Shown in pieces: positions 10,659 through 24,481 of a stretch of DNA of 64,000 bases. The first letter of the stretch is position 1; the number at the start of each line of letters is the position of its first letter. Source of the stretch: Asterochloris sp. CNOR1 (Eukaryota > Chlorophyta > Trebouxiophyceae > Trebouxiales > Trebouxiaceae); contig OZ017747.1 of NCBI GenBank assembly GCA_963969365.1, positions 4,402,001 to 4,466,000 on the forward strand, read 5' to 3'. A model generated the notes under the pieces. It did not search any database, was not told the DNA's origin, and saw nothing but the letters and a program-made list of their open reading frames with translations. A program made the translations under genes and the position numbers.

Positions 10659-11628
10659 GCCTGCATCGCACCAACAATCAAGCCTCAACATCCTCTTCGT
10701 GAGGTGTTATGCAGTTGTCTGTATTGAACGGGCTGAGCTGCACTGTATGCCACATCATATTTTCTGGCTTCGGCTGGTTTGCATGGCAGTTGTCATTGCA
10801 GCAACAGACAAGATGAAGGTGATGATGAAGCACAAGTCTTCTGACTGAATTGAATTGACAGGAATGCAAGGACTGACAGTAGGCTGCAAGCCCTGTCGGA
10901 CGTTGTCAGCCAAGGACAACAACATGGCTATCATTGCAGCAGTGAGGAAAACGCGACTGCAGCGCTGCTGCGACACAAGTGTTTGCACAGGCAGGGCAGC
11001 TAAAGATGGCGCCCCGAAGGATCATACAGACTTGTGTGTGGCGTCCCTTGGCAGGAAGCCTGCACAGCACCTCCCTGCCAGCACCGTGTCCACAACAGCA
11101 CAGCATGCAACAGTCCAAGCACAGACAGCACCGCCCACTGCCCAAATGCACTGCAATCATGCCTGTCAGGGGCGCAGCAAATCTCCAGGCTGTCCAGAGG
11201 CTCTGTGCCGTGCAACTGTCCTGTCACTGTCCACAGCCCTCAGCAGTGAGGGCAGTCATTGCAGCATGACAGCCAGCAGCATGAAAGATGAGGAAAACAG
11301 CTTTACAGCAGCATGGGGCGTATGCAGTATGCCTGGGGAGCTGCATCTCCAAGGACGTGACCCCTGGTGCCTGAAGCAGGATGCTGAGCAAGCACCAGCG
11401 GCAGTCTTACCTGTAACACACTTGTCAGGAGAAAATGCTGTTGTTTGAGTGCTTCAGACGTGTAACACGACTCGTGTTGGCATTGAGCACAGCTACCCGA
11501 CTGCTGGACACATAAATCGCAAGAGGAAGAGTCCGGGATCGGGTAGGACCATCTAGGTCAGCGATCCGCTCGCGGTCCCTGCACAGCCTGAGCTTGCCCC
11601 GGTCTCACCAGCAAGTCAGCAGTCCAGG
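10659..11628. other. Divergent intergenic region between the CR gene and NAC alpha
   Basis: About 970 bp without supported coding sequence. On the minus strand near 11413 there is a good donor-like site (TTACAG followed by GTAAGA), so a 5' untranslated exon of the CR gene is possible. The right end holds repeat copy B (11554-11626), which stops two bases before the NAC alpha start codon. No TATA box could be assigned with confidence. Confidence 0.5.
11554..11626 (+). repeat. Imperfect direct repeat, copy B, in the NAC alpha leader
   Basis: Partner of 6577-6632. It covers the last 73 bases before the NAC alpha ATG at 11629, so this copy is probably promoter or 5' untranslated sequence. It contains the exact 16-mer and 12-mer described for copy A. 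Confidence 0.8.
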
Positions 11629-14544
<2,916 letters not shown>

Positions 14545-15074
14545 TCCACAGGACCTGCTGTATTGCTTTGAAACCTTGCTTACCAGGAGTGCAGCTTGAA
14601 AACAGTGGTCTGTAAGCAGTGACAAATCAGCTGAGAAGCACAGCGCTGATGTTGTGGAAGTTCTGAAGCTGCGACTGTGAACAAGCAGCAGCATTCTAGC
14701 TCCTGCCTGACCACTCCTGACAAGGTCTGATACACTGCACAGCAGAACGAGAAGCAGTATGCACATGTACAAAGATGAAGACTGATCCCTGACGACTAAT
14801 GCCAGGCATGCTCTGTATGCCTCTAGGTAGGCCTCCCCCATTGGGGTGCCTACTCATGCAGAGCTTCACACAGCAAACGCGACTATTGCCCTGTCAGTCA
14901 GCCATGGCGGTGTTACAAGCTCGTGGTCAGACAGAGAAGACATGCAGCTGCTCAAACACAGCATGTGGACGAGTGATAAATTCATGAATGCTGCTGCTGC
15001 ACAAGGCAGACCCTGCGTGTGATCGTCCTGCGTCGTGCCAAGCTCGCATCCAGGCCAGAAAGAGGGGTGGGCGC
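14545..15074. other. Convergent gap between NAC alpha and RPS24
   Basis: About 530 bp holding the two 3' flanks. No open frame here has family resemblance and no repeat was noticed. Confidence 0.5.
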
Positions 15075-17223
15075 CTACTTCTTGGCTGCCGCTGCAGCCA
15101 GAGAGGAGGAACGTGTCGACAATTGGGCAGCAGCAGATCCTTAAGCAACAGCACAATAGGAAGCGAGGGTCAGCAAGACTTGTGATCAAGCAGCAGGTGG
15201 TGCTGGGTTGGTCAGGTAGCAGCCCATGGCTCTGTGAACACACACAGGACACCAATTTGGCTATGCCCAGCACCCTGCGCCTGTGCACAGTGAGCAAGAT
15301 GCACACAGCGGTCTGTGAGGCTCTCTTTCACAGGAAAAGAGGCTGAATGTGCTGTAAGCCATGCTGCTGCTGCAGATGCAACCCAGCAGGAAGCCCTGGA
15401 CAGTCTGCTGCTTCACGCACCTGCATTCTTCTTGGTGCCCCTAATCTTCTTGGTCCTGTTTTTCCTCTCCTTGATCTGCTTCCTGGATTTCTGAACACGC
15501 TCTGCCAGGCCATTCTGCAGCAGCAGCAGGCAACTTCTCAGAAACAGTACCAGCTTGCGGCTCACGGCTGGCAGCCAGGCATGCACGATGAGAGCCAGCG
15601 TGGCCTCCCAAGTACTGACTGCAGTATACGCCGCTTCATGTACATGACAATCATCTCGTAAAGAGGCAGGCAGATGAGCAAGCAGCATGTCAAGCACAGC
15701 TTCAGCACTTGCAGGCAACCTTTGACATGTGCCTCCTCATCTGCTCACCCTGACAAGGCGGTACTTGGGCTCAAAGTGCTTTGCAGCGTCTAGATTCTCA
15801 TAGATGAGGCCAAACCCTGTCGACTTGCCGCCACCAAACTGCAGCACGCCAGAGCAGTAAAGGTCAGATGGGTACAGCTGCAGAGTTCATGCACACCCCA
15901 CAAGTGGTCTTGCCAAGCATAAAATAGTCTGCCACTTGCTCAGTTTGCTGCAGAAAGCAAGGCAATTTAGCACCCAGCAGGTCTTGCCTGGCTGACAGCA
16001 AACATGAGCATGAAGCCAAGCTTTCATGCCGTTGTGGACTTGCTGCGCCCATCTTGCTGTGATCAGCGGCACAACCCCTCAGCATGATCTGCGGCACGCC
16101 ACAGCACCGAATGCAAGGGTCACACCTTCACAGAGCTGTCCAGCTGCACAAGGAAGGGCAGTGCAGCCCTCAAGGTACTGCAACCAGCCCTGCCATACTT
16201 GGTGCCACTTCCAGCAACAGGCAGGTCAACTACGCATGCCCAGCCTGCTGATCTCCACTTCACATTGCATGCTCATGGCAGGAGGGTGCACCTGAGTGCG
16301 GAAGCCGAAGACGAAGACGTTCTGGGGATCCCGGACATCGTACATCTTTGCCAGCTTCTCCTTCAACTCAGCCTGCACAGAAATGTGCAGCGGCATTAGA
16401 TCAGAGACCTGGTTCTGGAGTACAGCCTGAGTAGGTGGCAGGTGACTTCTCCGAGAAACAGTGCAAAGGCATGCGGCTAGTAAGCAGCTGCTGACCGGCC
16501 AGTGCTTTTGTATGATGGCACAAGATGCAGGGCCAGCCATTGAGCTCAAGATTGAGCTCAATCACTGAAGCAGAAGAATTATGTTCCAACACGCAGCAGG
16601 TGCACCACATTGCTGGCGACTCCAGAAGGCAGACTGCTGTTCAACACGCAGCAGGTGCAGCACGTGTCTCACCTTGGGGACGTTGGGGCGCCCAGGGTGC
16701 AGCACATCAATGATCTGCAGCAGAGGAGGGGCAAGACTGAGGAGCCTGTTGATGTGACTGCAGCATGGCGCAGCTCAGCAGCCATGTCATCAATCTCAAC
16801 CCCGGAAGGAGGCAGCACCCACACCCACACCCACAGTTCAGCTGCCCCAGCATGCTGCCCCAGCCTGGAGTGCATGACGCCAGTGTGCTGCCTAGATGAC
16901 TCTGCCGCCGCGATCTTGCTCAGGCAGGCAGCCTGCCACATACAGCTGGTGCGGCTGTTGTGCGCATGGCTTCTTCTCAAGCGGCTGCTGCCCAGCCTGA
17001 CGTGCGTGATTGCCGGTATCCTGCTCAGACGATGCTGCCGCCCCCTCTTTTGCTCAAGTAGCCAAGCTGCCACGTCAGGCTAAAGTAGCCGGTGTGCGCC
17101 CCCAGCCAAACCCCAGCAACCCCACAGCACTGCGCCAGGTGAACCACTCACAAACTGCCGTCGCTGCAGGAGCTTGTTGGTCATGAACTTCCTGGTGCGG
17201 ATGGTGGCTGCCTTGTCCGCCAT
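15075..17223 (-). CDS. RPS24: 40S ribosomal protein S24 (eS24)
   Basis: Structural protein of the small ribosomal subunit. Six exons join in phase: 17223-17152, 16714-16673, 16372-16292, 15838-15749, 15514-15421 and 15091-15075, giving 131 residues, the usual size. The N-terminus [19 protein letters not shown], then [47 protein letters not shown] and [18 protein letters not shown] are all diagnostic. The final exon is only 17 nt and adds an Ala/Lys tail (AAKK) typical of the family. If the last intron is retained, the frame ends at TGA 15415-15413 with NAGA instead. The start is the ATG giving the conserved N-terminus. It is convergent with NAC alpha and divergent from the Ycf20-like gene. 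Confidence 0.96.
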
Positions 17224-17980
17224 GGCTGCGCACCTACGCTGGTCGCAGTCTCAGCGCGCGACAGAACCCTGCAGTGGCGTATGCGGGGTGTCAGCATGGG
17301 TGCCAGTCAGTGCCTGCTGGGTGCTGTGTCCCTCGCGCCTGACTGGCATCTTCAGCTTTGGCGCTGGAGTGCTGCGCCCTCCAGGCACTGCTGAAGCGCA
17401 GCACCTCTCGCGCCATGTCTGCCACGCGATGTGGCACCTGACATCTGGATAGCGCACCACCTGGTGTGTGGCTCAGAGGAGAGGCTGTGCTGAGCGATCA
17501 CAGCAGCCCAACAGCTTTGTGCTGTATTGATCTGTGAAAGGTCCATGCAGACAGCAAACAAAAGCAGACATGGGTTTGCTGGCTTGGGTTTCGTACCGAG
17601 GGGCATGTACTGGAACAGCTCTGCTCGTGCGGCCACTCCACTTGCAAAACCCATGCTGGCTAGTTCAGTGTCGAGGACGCTACAGGGCTCACCTGGCTGT
17701 CAGCAGCCCGTCCCTTCTTGATCCAAGCTTCCCAGGTTGTTGCCTGCCTCTCCACTCACAGCTCGGGCGCCGGCTGCGAAGGTTAGGTTACTGTCTCTTG
17801 ATTCGTCTGCTGCTTTCTTTCTGGTCTCTTAATGTCATACGCAGCAAGGGGGTGGATTGCCTGTTGATGGTCCACCTAGCCAGATGCAGAAGCCTGGATC
17901 TCTGGTGAATGGTGTTTTGCAGTGTCAGATGCATGTCCAGCATGCTCTAAAATCCCTGTGAGCATGATTGCGCTCTGCAG
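17224..17980. other. Divergent region between RPS24 and the Ycf20-like gene
   Basis: Should contain the RPS24 promoter and the first exon or exons of the Ycf20-like gene. A Ser/Ala/Arg-rich stretch around 17735-17790 (reading PASPLTARAPAAK before a GTTAGG donor-like site at 17783) would suit a plastid transit peptide and is in phase with the exon at 17981. An in-frame TGA near 17718 means its upstream structure is not solved. Confidence 0.4.
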
Positions 17981-18427
17981 AGAGCAACGGGAAGAGCACC
18001 CTGCTTAAAGTTCAGAGGCGAATGCTGTCACCATCAGCACCTCAGACAGCATGACCCTATCACCAGAGCAGCAGCAGGCAGACCACCAGGCGCGACTCGT
18101 CTGGGCTCACAGGTTCTGAGCATTCCACAGCGCCTAGACAGCTACTTTGAGGGGAGGTCGCCCCACACAGCCTTGTTTCGGAGGGCAATGTGGTCTGGGA
18201 CAGCCTTCTTCACAGGATACTATTCGGCAAACACTGTGTCCCTTTCCTTTGGTGCATTGGCCATTAATGACGTGGTGGCGGCTGCTGTCACCCTGGCATT
18301 TTGCGAGATTGTGTCTCTGATGTATTGGTCTGCTCCAGTCAAGACGCTGAAACTACTGCTGCTCAACTGCTTCAAACTGGGGGTGATTGCCGCCCTGATG
18401 GCAGACGCCATGAAGCTTGGCAGCTAA
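17981..18427 (+). CDS. Ycf20-like (DUF565) plastid membrane protein, 3' exon
   Basis: The exon from 17981 is open to TGA at 18427. Its C-terminal 90 residues match the Ycf20/DUF565 family: IPQRLDSYFEGRS, FRRAMWSGTAFFTGYY, TVSLSFGALAINDVVAA, and a closing LNCFKLGVIAALMADAMKLG. Two to three hydrophobic membrane segments are visible. Family members act in plastids of plants and algae and in cyanobacteria; in Arabidopsis nuclear Ycf20-like proteins have been linked to non-photochemical quenching. The segment at 17981-18110 is Arg/His-rich and unlike the family, so part of it may be transit or linker sequence. The first exon upstream is unresolved. It is convergent with the GST gene only 151 bp away. 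Confidence 0.8.
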   Translation, partial: RATGRAPCLKFRGECCHHQHLRQHDPITRAAAGRPPGATRLGSQVLSIPQRLDSYFEGRSPHTALFRRAMWSGTAFFTGYYSANTVSLSFGALAINDVVAAAVTLAFCEIVSLMYWSAPVKTLKLLLLNCFKLGVIAALMADAMKLGS

Positions 18428-18578
18428 TGCCCCTCATCAACCCACACTATAACATAGGACAGGGCGGGGAGGCCAGCCAGGATACATTGAGACAATATAC
18501 AGCTGCTCGTCTTCAATTCAAACTTTAGCTCTGCTCAGCAGCAGACTGCCTGAGGGAATGACTGTCTGTGATGTGACA

Positions 18579-20774
18579 TCAGAGTTTTGATGGTTGTTGC
18601 TGCTGCTGAAGACGCTCCTTTCCTCGCCTGACTGCAAGATCAAGCAGCTTGTTTGCCTTGCCCCACTCTGGGCCCACTGTGGCTGCCACTCGCTGCATCC
18701 ATGCCTGCACCTCTGGGTGGGGCCCAACATAGTCGCTCCATTTGGGTCCCTGCAGACAAGACTATCTTTTTTCAACAGTGCTGGTGTGCTAGCTGGTTAC
18801 CCAGCCATGCTCAAAAAGGGATGGCTGCACAGACAGCATGTGGTTCGCGCAGAGGCTCCCACGCAACTGGCACAATGACCTGCCACAAAAGCACCCTTTC
18901 AGTGTTGTGCAGAGGCCCATGACGCCAGGCACAGCCATGAGCCCAGGCCATGCACACTGCCATGATGCATGCCAGTGCTGCCAGGCGCCCACCTCAGGCA
19001 CTGTCTCCAGCATCCGCAGCATGTCCAGCTCTGAGGCGTACAGCAGGTCGGCGATGCTGATCTCACTGCCAGCAACAAATGGGCGCCCCTTGAGCCACAC
19101 ACGCTCCATGGTCTGCAAGAACAGGGCAGTCCTCAAGAGTCAAGCTTACAGGGATTAAAGCCATCTCTGCTCTAAAGCCATGTCAGGGTGCATCAGCTGC
19201 ACCCTTCAAAAGCACACAGGGGAAGCTGCAGGCAGAGGGACATGCTGCCCTAAATAGCGCTGTGGCTGCTGCACGCCCATCATGGGCCGCAGGCTGCCTC
19301 TCAAGCCATGCCAGCTGCTCCACCTTCTGGACCTTGAGACACTGCAGTGCTGGCTGCTGCAAGGCAGCAGCTAAAACATGCTGCTCTGGGTGGCACAATT
19401 GCTGCAGTGCACCAACTTGCCCGCCGCAAGGCAGCTGTCAAATTCATGCCAGCATTGTACCACTTCACACCAAGAGACACTGCAATATGGTCTGCAGGGC
19501 AGCAGCTGCTAGGCCCACCTTCAGGGCGGCCTTGAGCACTCGCTCAGCCTGCGCGATGGCTCCCTCATTGCGCTCAGGCAGACCCAGCGTCTTCCACAGC
19601 ACGCGGTTGCCCAGCAGCGCTGCCGCGCCAGCCCGCACGTTGCCGTGATACCTGTGTGGCGGCAGGCAGTCTCTTGACTGGCAGGCATGAAGGGCTGCTG
19701 TGTCTTAGAGCATGCTATCAGCCACAGTGTTTGGGCAGCTGCTTTTGCTCCTGGTGGCCGTTTCCGGCCAGAAGGGAGAGCATGATGTCATTTTGCGGTA
19801 CCTGCACACCAGCCGGGCAGGCTCCTGATTGGCAGCACATGGGCTCGTGGTGATGCTGCTGAGATATGTCTGCAGCATGTCAGACCTGCCCTGAGCGCTG
19901 CAGCTGGCTGTCCTCCTGGTGGCTCTGCACGCCCCAATGTGACGAGCAAGCTGTCATTGCCGTGATACCTGCACAGCAGCCTGGCTCCTGTTTGCATGCA
20001 CTGAGCATGTCTGCGGCGACAGTGCTGCTGCCAGCTACAGGCTGCAGCATGACTTCTGACTGGCAGGATGGTGCAGGGCTTCTGGCTGCTGTCTGTTGGG
20101 AAGAGCATGCAGACAAAGGCAAAACAGCAGACGCTTTCCCTGCCGATGATGGTGACCCACCTTAGGACAACCAATGTGTAAAGTGTTGACAACTGGCTGC
20201 AAGACAATGGCAGCTGCTGATGCTGCCTAACAAAGAACAGGCCAACATGCTAAGGGCAGGCCACCATTCCTGCATAGCGAGTCCCTGCAGCAAGCCGAGA
20301 AGGCTCCTCACCAGTCAAGAACAGCATCCACCCTCGCCCTTTTCTTCGGATCTGAAGGATACCAGTGGTCCGCAGCGTGGCGGGAGTTGCACAGGTAGCG
20401 AAGGATGGCTGCGCTCTCAGGCAGCACGAAGTCCCCCTCCTGCAGAAGGTATGTGAGTGCATCAGCCACCTGCACTGCAAGCAATGCACAGCATGATGAG
20501 CAGCATGCACGAGCACTTGTTGTACACCTTCAAGCAGGGAATCTTGCCGAGAGGGTTCATTGCCAGGTAATCTGGTGAGCGCTGCTGCTTCTTGTGTATC
20601 AGTATCTGCCTTTCATCAATGTCCATGCCCTCCAGTCTGCAATCAGCATATGGACTCCTCAACAGCCATCAGCAACATGTAGCTGCACAAGCTTCCCTGA
20701 CCCCACCTGGTCAGCAGCAGGCAGGCCCTGGAAGGCTGGCTCATAAGATCAACATACAGCTCAGTCCGAGTCAT
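18579..20774 (-). CDS. Theta-like glutathione S-transferase
   Basis: Six exons join in phase: 20774-20707, 20636-20528, 20469-20312, 19651-19519, 19112-18993 and 18749-18579, giving about 252 residues, the normal size. The N-terminal thioredoxin-like domain starts MTRTELYVDLMSQPSRACL, where Ser in MSQPSRAC is the likely catalytic residue as in theta GSTs. It continues with NPLGKIPCLK (cis-Pro loop) and LPESAAILRYLC (glutathione-binding ES). The helical domain has DHWYPSDP, YHGNVRAGAA and the N-capping-like GSEISIADLLYASELDML. The C-terminus ends in a Gln-rich tail. Likely role: glutathione conjugation or peroxidase activity in the cytosol. The large intron between exons 20469-20312 and 19651-19519 contains copies of the exon-4 start. 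Confidence 0.92.
19640..19985 (-). repeat. Copies of GST exon 4 start and splice site
   Basis: The real junction (minus strand) is CACAG then GTATCACGGCAACG at 19651. Upstream in the intron TGTGCAG is followed by GTACCGCAAAATGACATC near 19802, and by GTATCACGGCAATGACAGC near 19972. Text before the sites (CAGCAGCC..CTGCCAGTCA) is also related. Spacing is about 150 and 170 nt. Confidence 0.75.
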
Positions 20775-21900
20775 TTTGTGCTATGTCAGATGACTCAGGC
20801 GTTTTAGGTCAAGCATTCAGGACATGGCAGACACTCCTGTTCGCTTGTTGTTGCACCCAGCTCCACATCTGGTACCTGGCTTTCGCGTGGCTCGCAGTGA
20901 ACACTGTCTACTATCCAGGGACATGCATCAGGCTGTGAAAGAGATTGAGGCCAGCCTGGACGGCAAGCAGTCAAGGCTGAGCCAAAAGATGGCAACATGC
21001 AGCGAGGAGCTGCACTGTTACCACATGCAGCAGCAGTGTCAGCTAGTGTGCCTGCTTCCCAACAACCTCAACGCCATTCCAGCTTCTGCACAAGCGCCAA
21101 GCGCCTCCAGCCTCCCGCCTATGCATCTCAACAACAGCATGCATAGGCGCAGCCAGTAGCCTACATCTGGCAGCAGGAGGCACCAGTGGGTGTGAGATTG
21201 TGAACTCACGATTCACTTTGTTGGCTCTTCCACCTGCAGACTGTGAGCACGCACCATCCAGAGCCCAGCGAACATGGCATCTGTTGCTTGCTGAAGCCCT
21301 CCAAGTCTTGAAAATTGCTGCGAGTTTGAGCTCGTAGCAGATTCATTATTATGTCAGTGCATTGGCACAAGTTATGGCAGCCCTGACTCATTCTGGCTGC
21401 CTTGAACTCGCCTTGATAGCGTTGGCGGCCCTGCTGGCACCCAGTATGACATTGCTAGGTGGCCAGAGTCAGCAGCAGTTGTGAGGCCACCTGTCCCCAG
21501 GCACACGCTGTCTCCTCAGCCCTCATTAGCAACTTCACATACACCCAGGTGGGCCACGACAACAGGGGCCCCAAATGCTGTGAGCACCATGCAGCACTTC
21601 CAGATGCCCACCTCTGGCTGTCAGTGGCTGATTGCTTGTATTGATTGTCTGCAACAGCACAGGAAGATCAGGTCTGGCTAGCTCTGACAGCATGTGAGAA
21701 ACTTGACAGTGTGTGTTGAAAATGTGCCTGCAACGGCTCAAGCTCTGTTCAGCAGCAGCAGCTCATCACTCTGGATCAATTATGTGGGCCAGGAGCTGCA
21801 AGCCACTGTCATTCAGGCTTGCAAGTTCCACTTTCTGAACTCTGGCACCTCCTTCACAAAACCCAGCCCGCCATCCAACCTGCATCATATAGAGAGCAGT
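20775..21900. other. Divergent intergenic region, GST and reticulon
   Basis: About 1.1 kb containing both promoters. Short open frames exist (for example 20824-21159) but show no family resemblance, no conserved splice partners and no codon pattern that would support a gene. I see no repeat or element. Confidence 0.5.
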
Positions 21901-24232
21901 ATGGCCACACAGCAATACTCCACACCGTACGCAGGGAAGAGAGTGAGCCTGGGCGACCCTGAGCGTGAGTTCCCCATTGCTGATGCAGCCGGATCTGCGG
22001 CCTGAACAATGCTCTCACCGCCTGATCCTCGCCATCGATGGCATTTCAAAAGGCCCTGCATCAAGAAGCCTGCATCACTGCTGGCCAGCTTCCCTTACTG
22101 GCACATGCCTTTGGCTGGCTTCTGATTGGTGAAAACTGCCTTAAAGGAGGCTTGGAGCTGCATGGCCAACACCTGCAGGCTGCTCCTGCGCGGCTATGCA
22201 ACGCATACTAGGCAGCGACAATCCAGGCCCTGAGGCTAGCCCAGCCTGACACGCTGCTCTGATGGTGCTGCAGTGGACGCCCTGCTGCTGTGGCAGGACC
22301 CGCGCAAGTCTGGCATTGTCTTTGGCGGCATCACAGCCGCCTACATCCTGCTGGAGTGGACAAAGTACAGCCTGATCAACCTGGTGGCCAACTTCCTGCT
22401 GATTGCAGTCATTGGCGCCTTCCTCTGGAACAATGTGGCCAACTTCACCAACATGTGAGGCCCAGCTTGAGGTTTGAGCTTCATACATAGCAGGGAAGCT
22501 GGTACAGGACAGGCTGTCTCAGGGCTGGTGTGAGCGCAGCTGAAGGCTGCTGGTGTCTGCTGTGCGCAACAGCTAAGCTCCCCTCCTTGACATAGAACGG
22601 CAGCTCACTCCAGCCAGCCTGTGCTCGCCGACTTACAGACATTAATTGCGGCAGAATCGGCTTGGGGCCAGCTGAGAGGCCCTTGCTATGCACAGCTCAA
22701 CCAGGTCCCTGAGCGCCATGCTGCTCTACGCATGTCATGCTGCCGGCAGAGACCAGTGCTGCCGCGAGCTGGCTGCAGGATCCAGGCAGCCGCCTTTGCA
22801 GTGCCATGTGCACCAATTTTGACTATAGTGCCTACTGGGAATTGGGCACATAGACTTCAAGGCTGTTTGGTGCTGGCCAGTACCTACCTAGCCCCACTGT
22901 GTGCAGGACTCTGTGCTATCCTCAAACACCGCACTTGCCTCACACACCTCGCCCCTGTCCTTCTGCTGCCCATGCTGTCTCATGGGCTTCAGTACTCTAT
23001 ATGCAGTCCCCAGAACTAGGCAGGGCACACATGGGTTGGCGCTTACTGGATGCCCTTGCCTGCAGGCTTCCTGCCCCTCTGCCGCGCGTCGCGTCTTACG
23101 GGATCCTGAGCTCTTTGCGCTGTTCCCAAGACAACAGCAAATTTTTGCAACAGCACATCTGGGCTGAGCCTGCCTGACACTGCCGCCTGCAGGCCCCCGG
23201 TTCCTCTGCCTCGCATTCTGTCCCACGGGCTCCAGGAGCGGGAGTTCCACGTGCACTCAGAGCCTGTCCGGCAGGGCCTGAACAAGGCACTGGGTGAGCT
23301 GGAGCGCATGACTGCCAGCTTGTGCAGCACAGCATTGCAGGGGGGTCTGCTGAGGTTCCAGGGGCAAGCTAGAGTGCTCAAGTCACCTTTGCTGCTGGTC
23401 TTGCTGACAGTGCACTGGGCAGGTGTGCGCGACGGCAGATGCATTTTCAGGCAGCAGAACCCGTAACTGGTGTGTGCCAGCATGGCAGCCTGCCCTGCCT
23501 CACCTGGCTGCTGTGCAAGCCTCAAGGCCACCTCTCTGGTGCTGCAGTCTTCACCAGGAGGGTGATCACAGGAAAAGAGGTTGTCCTCACAATCGAGGTG
23601 GGCCCTGGTTTTCTCATCTGTCTGCCTGATTGCTACCTGCAGCTCTTCTTTAAAAGTGATCCTTAGCTGTGCCCGTGATGGGCGCTTTCCTGCTGCTGTG
23701 ACTTTGAATCTGCAGTCTGACAGACTCTCTGCCGCCGCTTGCTGCAGACAGCACTTGCCCTCTATGTGGCAGCCAAGATTGGAAACTGGTTCTCCACTCT
23801 CGGCCTGGCATACACAGGTGACTGCAGACCTGTGCTGCAGCTTTCCGCGAACTTCTGCTGCATGAGGCAGGCACGCACCATCAGTCTGGCATCAACCTCT
23901 CTCCCTGACTCGTCTGCTGCTGTGAGTGGTGGCTGCCCTGTCTTGCCAGCTCAACAGACTGGCAGCCGCCTTTTGTGCCTGCAGTGGTGGTCCTGGCCTT
24001 CAGCGCCCCCAAGCTGTATGAGTACAAGAAGGACGAGATTGACCAGATGACCCACAGGGCTGTGCACGAGTCCAAGAAGGGCTACTCTCAGTACGTGGAG
24101 CCCTACATGAGCAAGATCCCCCGGGCCTCCACCAGCACCAACACTGGCGTGCCTAAGGCTGCACAGTACCAGAGCACGGCTGACTCTGCGTCTGTTGCAC
24201 CCATTGGCGCTGAGCCTAAGAAGGCCATCTGA
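21901..24232 (+). CDS. Reticulon-like protein
   Basis: Reticulons are ER membrane proteins that bend tubules through two wedge-like hydrophobic hairpins. Six exons join in phase: 21901-21964, 22274-22454, 23193-23293, 23548-23597, 23748-23817 and 23985-24232, about 236 residues. After a short N-terminus (MATQQYSTPYAGKRVSLGDP) comes the reticulon homology domain. It opens DALLLWQDPRKSGIVFGG, followed by the first hydrophobic hairpin (LINLVANFLLIAVIGAFLW), a loop with PPVPLPRILSHG, the second hairpin (TALALYVAAKIGNWFSTL, VVVLAFSAPKLYEYKKDEID) and a hydrophilic tail. The phase-1 donor at 21964 is preferred over an earlier GTGAGC because only it keeps the frame of DALLLW. No lysine-type retrieval signal is obvious at the C-terminus (EPKKAI). 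Confidence 0.93.
22948..23245 (+). repeat. Three copies of reticulon exon 3 start
   Basis: The real exon starts at 23193 (gcccccggttcctctgcctc, then cattctgtcccacgggctccag). Copies: from 23064 (gcttcctgcccctctgccgc, then gtcttacgggatcctgagc), preceded by ctgcag, and at about 22948-22993 (cctcgcccctgtccttctgc, then gctgtctcatgggcttcag). Spacing is about 115 and 129 nt. All lie in the intron preceding the exon. Confidence 0.85.
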
Positions 24233-24481
24233 GGGACGGGGCAGCCGTCATTGGCTTGTGATGAGTCAGAGAACACACTACTGGCTGATGCAGCCTGTCT
24301 GTGCAGCCTGCAGTAACAGGCGTCAAACTGATGCTCTCAAGTTCAAGTGGATCGGCAGAACATGCTGGTTGTAGGGACCACCATAAGTGTCTTGGCCTTA
24401 GCCTGTATTCTTAGTCAGGTTCATTTCACTTGACAGTGGTTTCATTTTCTGAGTTTAACAGCAGGATGCTCGAGAGGATGG
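24233..24481. other. Convergent gap between reticulon and SEN2
   Basis: About 250 bp holding both 3' flanks. No gene is supported. Confidence 0.5.

Noticed and set aside
20824-21159. Possible gene between GST and reticulon
   Set aside because: Open frame with no domain, no splice-linked partner and no codon pattern; treated as chance.
22948-23113. Reticulon exon-3 copies as alternative exons
   Set aside because: They lack matching donors and the frame breaks, so they look like decayed copies and not mutually exclusive exons. RNA data could reverse this.
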